This document shows, in pieces, positions 13,201 through 25,200 of a DNA stretch of 64,000 nt (its first letter is position 1; the number at the start of each line of letters is the position of its first letter). This DNA comes from Acanthornis magna. Lineage: Eukaryota; Chordata; Aves; Passeriformes; Acanthizidae. The notes under the pieces were generated by a model that saw only the letters and a program-made list of their open reading frames with translations, ran no database searches and was not told the origin of the DNA. The translations under genes were made by a program, and so were the position numbers. The stretch covers positions 1,845,001-1,909,000 of the forward strand of contig JAWUZG010000173.1 in NCBI GenBank assembly GCA_036785705.1, read 5' to 3'.

Positions 13201-16200
13201 GTATTATTGTATATTCATCTTTAGTGACAGCACAGAGACAATACAGGTAAGGAGAGGAATGAGGAAGTGGGGAGCACAATAATTATGGATTTAGCTCCTC
13301 TCCTCACCATGGTTGCTCTGAATGTCTTCAGCTCGATCCGTTCAGGTGAGATTTGGCAATGGAAAGTATGAAATAGCAAAGCAGGAAGAAAAAAAATAAA
13401 GGTAAGATAGCATTAAAAAATTGTTCATATCCTTGCTTCGATATTTTGGGTGATAGAGGCAGTACTCCTCATTTTTAAGGAATGCACTTTAGGAAATTAA
13501 AGTTGTCTTCCATCCTCCTGGGTGGTGACTTTCCCTTGGTGGCAGAGAGAGGCTGCAGATGTTGGCAAGATTTACAAGATTCGGATAGGCCACGACGGGA
13601 CAGGCATTGGGGACGGCTGGTTCCTGGAAAGTGTCACGCTGAAGCGCCTGGCCGGGAGCGCGAAGGAGTCTGATAAAAAGAAGTCTGATCAGGAGGGAGA
13701 GCAGGAGGCAGCAGAAGAGATGGACGTCTACACCTTTGTGGCACATCGCTGGCTGGCTAAAGACGAAGGGGATAAGGAGCTCGTGGTGGAGCTGGTGCCT
13801 GACGGAGAAGAGGACCTGGAGGGTAAATACCAGACGGAACGTGTGTGCATGGTTTGATGAAATACAGCCATTTCTGGGCTCCTTCTGAGCTGCTTTTGCA
13901 ATTTCGCTTGCAGAAAATACGTATGAAGTCCGCGTTCTCACTGGGACTGTATGGGGGGCTGGGACGGATGCTAATGTCTTCTTGAGCATCTATGGCGTGG
14001 AGAGAGGAGACACGGGTGAGCGCCAGCTGAAAAGGTCAAATAACCTCAACAAGTTTGAGAAAGGACAGGTAATGCATGAACTCCACTCGCTCAAGCGAGC
14101 AGAAGGCTGGCAGGGCTCTCTCGGTTGACGTGCCGGCCATTCAATGCAGACTCTTCTCACTTCTTTCAAACGTGCTTTATTTCTGAAATATGTTATATAA
14201 AGCAAAATGCCTCAAAGCATTTTCCAGGGGAGATTCATTTGAATAATAAGTTGAACACCAATTCCATGTTGGAGCCACCTTCTGCATCTGCTTCCTGTAA
14301 GCATTCTGGTAATAATGCTTCCTTTCAGGAATACTTAAAACTTACAAACTTTAAATTAATATTGGAGAGTATTTGTGGGGCAGTTCAAATATGTAGATAT
14401 TTAGATGCAAATACTATTCTAAATGTTCTACCCAACCAGCTAGGGAATAAAAGCAATATTACACAGTGTGCTGTAATTACATTATAATCCAATCCAATTA
14501 AAGATCATCTCTTGTATGCGGAGTATTTGCTATAAAAAGTTTATGAACAGTTAACAAGCTACTGTTATAGCCAGGAGCTTTTCAAGGAACAATTTTGAAG
14601 AACAAAAAATTATAGAAACAAAAAGCAGCTGTGGAAAACTTGTAACCACAAAAAAAAAAGAAGAAAAGAAAAAAAAAGAGCCTAAGGTTGTTAAATAAGC
14701 TGTTAGCTGTGATTTATGAGCTTGGCACTGGTGAAACTGCAACCTGCACATGGTTCTTCATTCAGTGGGAAGAGCTCCAAGCTGCAAACGTAATGCTCCT
14801 TACTCTTGGGAATACAAACCCGAGGTCTACCAACATATTAATCACATTAAGATGTTTAAACTGTTATGATAACAAGGACCATCCTGTCACACTAACACAG
14901 TTGATAAATGATCATCTTGGTTGTGGTAAATGACAAAAGGAAGAAATTCTGAAATATTTGAAATAAAGCATATGGGTTCTATTTAAGGGGCTGTCCCGTG
15001 CAGAGGCTGGAGTTGGACTCAGGAATCCTTGTGGGTGCCTTCCAACTCTGGATATTCTAAAATTCTACACAGAGGTGCACAGGAGAATTTCCAGGGAGTC
15101 GATATGGTTTTGTCCAGTTCCAGATTCAGTCTGTGGGAAAATACCAAGCCTGAAAGGAATGACATTTAGCAGAGAGAAGTTAAACTTATAGAAAACTGAA
15201 ACTGCGATGGGGTAAAGGAAGGAGAGGAGGGGTGGGCAGCTCCAAGGCTATTCCTGCCTTGCAGGAGCCAAACATGAGCATCAATGGGAGACCTCACAAC
15301 TCTGTAGTTATTTCTGTTCACCCACACAAAGACTACAGAGAGAACTTACAAATAACTATTTTTCAATGGGGAAATGCATTACCCTTGGCCATTTACTGCC
15401 TTTCTTTCCTTCTTTCTGGAAAACACAGTCATTTTCCTCTTGCCTCCTGCGCAGGTGGACGTGTTCACCATCAAAGCCATTGACCTGGGAGAGCTGAAGA
15501 AGCTGCGGATCCGCCACGATAACTCCGGCAGCCGCCCCAGCTGGTTCCTGGAGAGGGTGGAGATTATTGACCTCAAGGAGAGTACCACGTGAGGAGCCTG
15601 TTGCACCATTTTTGTGTGGTCAGGGAAGGGGCTGCGCTCTCAGGAGCCTGCAGAGCCGTGGGGAGGCAGAGGAGATGCTCAAGGGCATTGTTGCAGCTCC
15701 TCGGGAGGGAATGGCATCCTTTGGGAGCCTTGTGGCCTCTGTGCCATGACACAGAGCGTGGGGACATTCTGGGGTACCTGGGGGGGTTTAGCTGCCCCAG
15801 CACCTCTGCAATTTGGGAAACAGCTGTGTTTGGAAGGGAACCTCAGCTTTTTCCTGTTTCTCCTGGGAGGGACTCATCTCTCCCTCCTGGGGTAGGGGCT
15901 GTGCTCAAGCATTTCCTTTCCAGGCCCCACTTTGGAAGTCTCTGAGCTCACGTTTTGTTTGCCTTTCGTACTTAATCCAAAGGTCTGGGCCAGAAGCAAA
16001 TTCTCATCTAAGAAAACTCTCACAGCCAAATTTTCACAGACAGCTGGATGAGCGAGGAACAGGCTGTTCAAAACCTGAAGTGTAGGCTTGCTTTTGAGCT
16101 GGAACATGCTGGAAATCACATGCTTTGAAGTTGCACAATGTTCTGATGAGTGGGACCACTCATAAGGACAAGACGGGTCCAGTCTTCATAAACATAAAAT

Positions 16201-19200
16201 GCCTGGGAGACTGGAGGTTCCTTCGAACTGCTGGACTTTTTCTGAGAGTGAAATTAAAATGAATCAATCATGTGGGGCTGGCAGCCCAGAAACAGCATTT
16301 TGTAGTATGTGCTCCCTAACCTATTTATGGATTGAGTTCCCACAAACACCAGACCTTGAGGATGAAAACAGATGTACTGCTCGGTTTTGAGTAATCTTGT
16401 TGTTTTATTTTTCCTTCAAGTAGCCTCTGACCTGTTCTTGCTTATGTTATTAAAGCCTGCGAAATCCTCTGTAAGCGCCGGGTGCTGCTGTCATTTTGTA
16501 GGTATTACTTTCCGTGCCAGAGGTGGCTGGCAGTCGAGGAAGACGACGGTCAGATTGTCAGGGAGCTTGTCCCAGTGGATGAAGCATTTGTAAAAAAAGA
16601 TACGGAAAATGATGGCCAGTCTCCTGCAACGCTGGGCCTGGAACAGAAAGGTTTATGTTAACCTTGTATTTCTTCTGTGTGGGGCTGGAAAGGAACCAGG
16701 TTGATAATGCTGTTGAGTGCATTAGCAGTTAGCAGTTGCAGTTACTCACTGGGCTGTGAGTTATTTTGCCCCAAAATGAAATTTTCTGGTGTGAATGAAG
16801 TGCCAAGTGTGTGTCAGACCCTGAGGAGTGGACCCTCCTCATTTTTAGTAGATTTAATCATCTTGAAAGATTGGACCCAAAGTGACAAAGCAAGGAAGAT
16901 GGGTGATATGTTCGGTTACCATTTTTGAACTGAAATGAGTATTAGTTGCTAATATCTAAGGAATAAATCTCACTCGTTTGCTGTCATGGACTGTGATGGT
17001 TAAATGTTCCAACATGAAACTGAGCAGAGAGAAAACACACCCAGGGAAAAAGAAGGGACCTAAACTCATCACACTTTCCATCCAGCTGCTTGTGTCTGTT
17101 GCCCTCCAAAATAACTTTGCCTCACTTGTAAATAATTTTGCATGGTAACCACAGAGCAGTGACACACTCCTTGGTCTGATCCTGCAAGGTGCTGAGTGCC
17201 CCACACTTCTAATGGTTTCATAGACAGTGAAAGGTTTTAAACTATCACCTATTTGCCCCTCAGATGCTTTTGAATACATGAATAATTTCTGCAAGATGTG
17301 AAGTAAAAAAAACTTCGCAATGTGTTTATCCCTTTGGTTCAGGGGGACATGCTGGTTGACCAGCATCTTGGAAAGATATCTCTAACTACAGAGGAATTAT
17401 TCCATTTTGGAAATCATGAGGTTGTAGCAGCGGAGTGAAGACTATATTAGACTTTTCCACCTTTTTTATGAGTTTACGGCACTTTCTAGATGATAGTGCA
17501 GTAGAAACCTCCCTACTGATGCTGTTCTGAAAGGTGTGCTTGTGCATATGAATGTATATGTCAGTGTACAAACCTTCTGGTATGTGTTATATGCACATAC
17601 ATTTTTTGGTGCCAAGGAAGTAAAGGAGGGTATGTGGATTTTTTTCATGAAATACTGTAGTCAGAAGCAGCTTTGAGGAGTGTTAGAGGTTCCCAGGAAG
17701 CAAATGGGAAGGATTGAGCACATTTCTTATCTGTAGATATGCAGGCAATGTGCTGAGCAGCTGGAGCAGTAGAAGATTCTGGAACCAGATAGCCCAGCTC
17801 ACCTCGAGAGCTACCACAGCACAGGACAGGAATTAGAGATTACAGCACGGCTGTGATCAGCCAAAACAAAACTCAAACCAAGCACACATTGATGCAAGGA
17901 AAAGTAGAGCTAACTCCTGGTCAGACTTCACACTCTGAAATTAAAATATTTTATCTGGCAGCTAAATCGACGACATACACAGTGAAAGTGAAAACTGGAG
18001 ACAAGAAGAATGCTGGGACAGATGCCAACGTCTTCATCACACTCTATGGAAGTAAAGATGATACAGGTATGGCTTCAAATGATGGAAAAGGACAGCAACT
18101 CACTGCCTGATGCTTGAAAAGACAGGTCATGGTTTCTTTTCATTTCCTCAATTCCCGTTTCTCACTCATTTTAGTGCAGCTTCATGTTCTCGCAGTCGGT
18201 GCACACATCGTGGTAACTTGGAGTACAGCACCAGCTGCTGTAAATCACTGCCAAACTTTGCGATGCTGATTTGCACCAGCTGCTGGTCTAAAGGTTTTAA
18301 TTTCAATTATAGAAACAGCACAGTTGACTGGGACTACATTATTGAGTAGTGAATGCAGTGGATGATTTGCTTTCCTCAGCAATGAATCAGCATGCTCCTG
18401 AAACCCAGCCCTCCTCTGCCTCTTTGAGTGGCCCAGAAGTATTTAATCAGCTGATGAGCAAATCCTCTTGGAAGCAGCTGAGCTGTGTGTGCAGTGGCTG
18501 GGATGCCTGTGAGAGTGACAGGGAGCTGATGGGTAGCACCGATTCCTTTAGCTGCGAGCACAGCACGACAGCATCGTCCCTGTTGCACTGCCAGAGGATC
18601 ATTCGAGGGAGGAATTCTGTATATTTTGGGTGTTGATACAGACTCGGGCTCAGAGGGAGGGACAAAGCTCAGATCTTGAGATGAAAAGCCAATTTTTGCA
18701 TTTTAGCCACTTCCCTCGTTCCACTGTTGACATTCCCAGAGGATTTGTTTCACATGCTGAACAATGTCCTTTTGCATCGCCACAACAGGGATAGTCAGCC
18801 TAAAGGCCTCAAAGCTTAACAAGAACAAATTTGAGCGTGGGAAGGTAGATGAGTTTACAGTGGAGTCTGTGGACATTGGAGACCTGAAAAAAATCAAGAT
18901 AGGCCATGACAATAAAGGTAAGATAATCTGCTTTTTAATGCAGTGTTTCTAGCGCACTTGGTGCATTGCTGTATAAAATAACCTGCCTACAAGACCCCAA
19001 ACGTAATTTACCTTTTGGTGACAGATCCTTGCTGTCACTTTGGCTGTTGCTGCTCTTGTCTTTGCTGCTAATTCCATTCCCATGTGACAGTGCAGGCTCA
19101 GTGCTGCCAACCGGCAGGTAGCTTTGCGTCCTCTCCCTCTGCTAGAGCCTCTTTAGTTTTGCAGCTACATCTTTGGAGAGATTTCACAGATACCACTAAA

Positions 19201-22200
19201 CCCCTTTTTTGTTTTTATTGCATAGACTTGTCTCATTTCTTTATTAAATTTTTGTTGTTGTTTTAATCATCAAGTCTTGGGTGTTTCTTAGACAGAAATC
19301 TGTGTATTTGCTACAAACAGGGGAGGCAGTGGAGGTATGCATGGATCTCATCCCCTTCGGGTCATTAAGGGACAGGTTTATTGATAACTGCTCTGTATTA
19401 TTACAAAGGCCAATTGATACAAGTGATGCAGTAATTAGCATTTCCATGTGCACGTCTTTAGCCTGACACTTATAGAAATGTGGTTAAAGCGTTTTAGGTC
19501 AATCCTGGGCAATTGCATCCAATGATTTTTACATCATATATTCTATATTCCCTTTGGCGTAAGAGAGGAAGATTTATTTTGTGGAGGTCTGGCATGCAGT
19601 GATGAATGTGCTGTTGTCTGTGAAGGCTTTGTGGGTTATTCACTGTTGTCTCTCCAACGCAGGTAATTCAACTGGCTGGTTTCTGGAATGGGTGGAGATT
19701 GATGCCCCATCCCTGGGACAGTGCCTCAAGTTCCCTTGTGGCCGCTGGCTGGATAAATCGGAGGATGATGGAGCCGTTGAGAGAATTATCTTCCCTGCAG
19801 AGCTGCAGACAGTAGAGTACATCCCATGTGAGCAGAACGCCATTTCCCCAGGATACACCCATCGTTACAGAAGATAAAATCTCGCTATCTCGTGCAGTTT
19901 TATAGGTTTCGCCTCTCCCTTGAATTGGCTTTGGAAAATTCATAAGTAGATCACATGCCAACTATTCCAATTACACCAAGAAGGTTCCTCTGGGTGCTCT
20001 AGATTAACATTTCCAGCATTTGCCAAATCAGAGAATCAGTAGAAGTCATGTGGATGATTGTCTGTTTCTTCCTATTTCCCCATCCTCTCCAAGTCCTCTG
20101 ATCATTCCAAGCTGTTTTCCTTGCCTTGATTCCGTTTGATCCTGCTCCATTCAAACATTGCCATTTCTGTTGTCAAAGCAGACACTCCGGTCTTGCTTCC
20201 AAGTCTCAGTTCTTCCAGTGCCTTTGGCATGGCACACCCATCTCTTGCTGAAAGACCCTCTTCCAGAGTTTCTTTAGTGTGGTGCTTTTCTGACAGTGTT
20301 GTACCAGTCTGCCTCTCTTAGTGTACTCCAATTTTTCCTTACTCTTCACTCCCCTCTAAATTAATGTTTTAGGTAAACATTACCCCAACTCAGCTCCTTC
20401 TGAGTACAAGCTTATAATTTTCAAGTCTGCTAATGCAACTCAAACTCTTCGGTTCTGGCAACTTCTTTTCCTGTTTGCAGAATATTGAGGTTCAGCTAAT
20501 GTGGTTTGCTGGAAATAATTGAAATATTTTGCTTATTTTATAGCCCTCTCTCTTCTCATGCTCCCCTTTCTTAAGCATTTTTAATTGTGTGCAGAGTACA
20601 GCCCTGGGACTGTATTTGACTCATCCTACTCTGATCTGCTTCATTTCAAGCTGTTGATGAATTTTGCCCACTATTAAGGTACTGTCAGAACCACCTTTTT
20701 CTTACATGGGGTTGGATGCCACAATGATGAGGGATGAGGTCTGACACCTGGGAGTAGATTTCCTGACAGGTTCTTTCTTTGTCATTCATAAAAAGAGCTA
20801 AAAAACTTCACACCAAAGCTGTCTCCCCTCTCATCTCATCCCCCAGTGTGTGCATTGAAGGTATTGAAAGCCTTATTGCCTGCAGTTTCTTATTTAGATA
20901 TTAAAATTCAGAGCTGCTGAAACCCTCTTTTTCTGCCTCAGTTTCCTACTTCACAAGTAGTTGTGGGAATAACCACACGGAAGACCATCAGCTGTTTTGC
21001 CTCCTTCTTTTCGCTGTTAACACAATGGTTCATGTTGAAGGTCCCTCCCATGTCCAGATCCCTGTACCCTGCAATTTGTAAGCTGAAACAATTTCTTCTC
21101 TGAGGATCTGCCACTGTCATGTCTTTGGGCTTCACCCATTCTTTGACCAAGGTATTTTTATTTCTCACATCTAACCTTCTTTACCCCAACAATCTGGAGC
21201 AGAAGAAAGGATTCTCTTTGCTCCCATCAAAACTTTTGTCAGTCAAATGGAAGAAATAGTAGATTCACAGACTTGAAAGGGACCTTAAACCTCATCCAGT
21301 GCCACCCTCTGCCATGGCAGGGACACCTTCCACTGCCCCAGGCCACACCAAGCCCTGTCCAGCCTGGCCTTGGACACTGCCAGGGATCCAGGGACAGCCA
21401 CAGCTGCTCTGGGCACCTGTGCCAGGGCCTGCCCACCCTCACAGCCAGCAATTCCTAATTCCCAAGATCCCATCTGTCCCTGCCCTCTGGCACTGGGAAG
21501 CCATTGCCTGTGTGCTGTCCCTCCATGCCTTGTCCCCAGTCCCTCTGCAGCTCTCCTGGAGCCCTTCAGGCCCTGCCAGGGGCTCGGAGCTCTCCCTGGA
21601 GCCTTCTCTTGTGCAGGGGAACAGCCCCAGCTGTGCCAGCCTGGCTCCAGAGCAGAGGGGCTCCATCCCTGGAGCATCTCCATGGCCTCCTCTGGAGTGG
21701 CTCCAGCAGCTCCAGGACCTCTTTAGGTTGAGGATTCCAGAGCTGGATGTGGTATTCCAGGTCTTTATGTCTGAGAAAATAAATTGCTTGATAGATGCAG
21801 TGATACATTTACAGGAGTGAGTAGAACTCAGAGACCCAGTACATGCTTCTCATCTCTTTTCTCCATGTTAAGTCAGTCAATATATATTTTGATGCAGATG
21901 TTGACTATATAATTTATTAATACCTCTGAATATTTTAATTATATAGGGGTTTCTGGCGTGCTGTGCCTTTGAGTACATAGTTTATGTTAACCTGATTTTT
22001 GCCTGTAGTCCTCATCCAGCCTTTGGATGCAGTCAGGCCTCTCTGGCAAACAGTTTGCACCAGGCCTGCTGTCAGCTTAGGCTTTTTCACCATTTGAGCC
22101 ATCCCCACTGTGCTGTTTACTACATTCTGGTTTCCTAGCAATTAACCTGTGGGTTTCAGTTTGCCAGAGGTAACTAAACCGGCTTGATTTGTTTTATGAT

Positions 22201-25200
22201 GACTCGTGCCAGAATTGTTTCACGATGAAAACATGTCATCCACAGTCCAATTAAAATCATCCCTGTGGGGATACAGCTTTAAAAGTGCCATGTAAATGAA
22301 ATGGGCGTCTGACAGCTGAAAGTTGTGCTGCTGGTGACCTTGTTGGGGCACTGCTTTGCTGATTCAGTTCTAAGCTGATGTTAATATTCAAGCAACAAGA
22401 GCAAGTGCTATGGACTTCAGCAGAGAGAATAATTTTTAATTCATAACTCATAGTGTGTGATTTTTGGTCTCCAGGATTTTTTTTTCCCCTGTTGTTACAT
22501 TCTGGAGAAACTATTCCAGTTTACTTGCAGCACAGCAGAGCAGATTTCACTGGGTTGGGCAGAAAGAATATTGAGTACCTCCAGGCTGACTCTCTGTAGA
22601 AGAAAACTTCTTCATCTGTGTCCCCCTGAGAGCTGTATTTAGAGAGCCTGAGCTTTTAATGAATGATTAGTCTCTCACACGTATAATCCGAGTTTCTCCG
22701 ACAGCAACAGAGATGCTGCTGGGAGACCTCTCCCTGCCCTGGCAGAGCTGCTGGCTCTGAAGCACAGCACAAACTGCTGCGATGCAAAGAGCAGAACTGA
22801 CTGAAGTCATGGCAGGGTAGGAGGGTGAGAATGACAAGAAGATTGTAGTGAGGGAAGGTAAAGGACGGAAGTTTTTCAGGGGTGTAGGGGAGAGGGAAGG
22901 CCAGCAGATCCTGGCGGTGGCAGAATCCAGTGTTGAAGGCTGGGAGCAACATGGACTAAGGGATGGTGTCTTCCTGAGGCACGAGAGGTCCCTGCAGCTG
23001 CTCAGCGATGCCCAAGCCTTGCCTGGTGTTTCGATTTCAGAAAGGAATCAAAGCAGCTTGGGGCAGGGTTCAGTTTGCCAGATGGAGCATCATGACAAAG
23101 TCGAGTGTCTGAATTGCCATCATGGTGATTTGGTCAATCAGAGGTTGGGTTTGGGGAGTGATTCGGCCAACCCCAAGGAAGATGCCTTAATTCCTTGGCT
23201 GAGTGTTTCTTCAGACTGCACTGACTTCAGTGATTACGCCTGGAGATGTACACACCTGTCTGATGGGCAGGCACCTGAGCCCCTGTTTCTTACTCTGTGA
23301 GCTAAAGCACCATCTCACCTTGAAAACTGAGGATATATTCAGCAAATCCATAGCAGAGCCAGGAACAGAGCCCCTGTTCCCATATTCCTGGGTCAGCCTT
23401 GTTCCTGAGCAAGTCTGAGTCATACTCCAGCAGGACTCAGGACTGAGAAGCTGTGAAGATAGAATAGAACAAAAGGAGGCATCAGATTTTGGGTCATGGG
23501 ACATTCTGGAGGAACCACAGGAATAGAATAGGGGAGTATTTATGGTCTTGATCATCACTGTTCTGCATTCACCATTGGTCTGGGTTGTCATTTAACCTGT
23601 TTGCCTCGTCGTTTCAGGGGAGGTGGTACTAAGCGAAAAATAGAGCAGAGGAATTATTAACTTCCTTACAATGCATTTTTCTCATGTGTTTCGTAATGGA
23701 GATATTAGGACTTTTTTATCTATAAGACTATCTTGAATATTTTTCACTGCCTCCAGTTGTCTTAACTTCATCCATCTTACTAACTGCTCAAAAATTTATG
23801 AATTAGTGCTTTGCTTTGACTCTTGAGTTGCTTAAGTAAATCTTGTTTTGGTAAATTTGGGTGGCAGGTATATTGAGTGTCACATGATTAACCTAAAATC
23901 TCATTACACCAACACCTATCAAGGTCAATTTGCCTTATAAAAGAAAGGAATTTCCTTATTAAAGGAAATTCCTTTGGATTCTCATAGGAGCGACCAACTT
24001 GATGATTTAACTGACCGCAAGTGTGTGATTCCTACCCTCTCCTCTTTCACTGTTGAGTTTTTTAATTAATTTTTTGTTTCATTAGTTATTTTATTAGGAG
24101 CATTGTTATGCTGGCTATTAACTCATTTTGGCTTGTTTCTGTTTTCTGCCATTTCCTAAACCAGTTGTTCCTTACGAGATCACAGTGTACACCAGTGATA
24201 TTTTTGGAGCAGGCACAGACGCAGATGTCTTCATTGTTCTTTATGGAAGTGATGGGATTTGCACTCAGCAGAAGTCCCTGTGCCTCAACAAGAGAGAGCA
24301 AAGGATGTATTTTGAGAGAAATTCAGTGAATCAGTTCATCGTGGAGGTAAGATGGAAGCGTGGAGAGCATTGGGAGCATGCACTGGTCAGGAATAGACTC
24401 CCTCAGCCCTCTGTGTTCTTGTACTGTGAAACCATTGGATTTATTTAATCAACAGAAAGTGCTTTAATGCCTGAGATGAGTCTTGGAAAGCTGCAGGAGG
24501 TCACCAACTGCAGTTGGCCTTTTACTGAATGAGGAAGGTCATGTCAGCCCCTGCCCCCCCTTCCTTCTCACCTCCAGTGGCACCAAGGATGTGTTTCCAG
24601 GCTCGGGAGGGGACAGAGGTCATTTCCAAAATGACAATGAGAGTGGAAATCTTGACCAGGATGTGTCACCACTGCTTTGCTCCTCGCTGGTCTCACCCAC
24701 CTGAGTCACTGCCGCTCTGCTCTGCGCTGGGGCAGCCTCACCTCGAGTGCTGAGGGCACTTTTGGGTGCCACAGTGTAAGAAAAAGACATTAAGATGTCA
24801 GAGTGTCCAAAGGAAGCCAGGAGGATGGTGGAGGGTCTGGAGGCGAAGCTGTGTGAGGAGCAGCTGAGGGCACTTGGTCTGTTCAGCTGGAGGAGAGGAG
24901 GCTGAGGGGAGACCTCAGTGTGATCTTCAGCATCCTTGTGAGGGGAAATGGAGGGGCAGGTGTTGATCTCTCCTCTCTGATGATCAGTGGCAGGACCTGA
25001 GGGAACGGCTGGAGCTGTGCCAGGGCAGGGTTAGGGTGGATATCAGGGAAAGGTTCTTCCCCAGAGGGTGCTGGGCACTGCCCAGGCTGCCCAGGGAATG
25101 GGCACAGCCCCGAGGCTGCCAGAGCTCCAGGAGAGTTTGGACAATGCTCCCAGGGATGCACAGGGTGGCATTGTTGGGGTGTCTGTGCAGGGCCAGGAGC

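Larger units (their letters stand above)
19828..24164. other. Intron 12 (4.3 kb)
   Basis: It contains a CR1 copy at 21258-21765 (minus strand) and a perfect inverted repeat at 23945-23976. The remainder was not recognised. Confidence 0.7.

Noticed and set aside
13489..13989. A 166-codon minus-strand ORF
   Set aside because: It is the antisense shadow of LOXHD1 exons 6 and 7.
18067..18110. Read-through of exon 10 to the stop at 18110
   Set aside because: The frame continues properly in exon 11 after splicing at 18066, restoring the loop and FERG turn.
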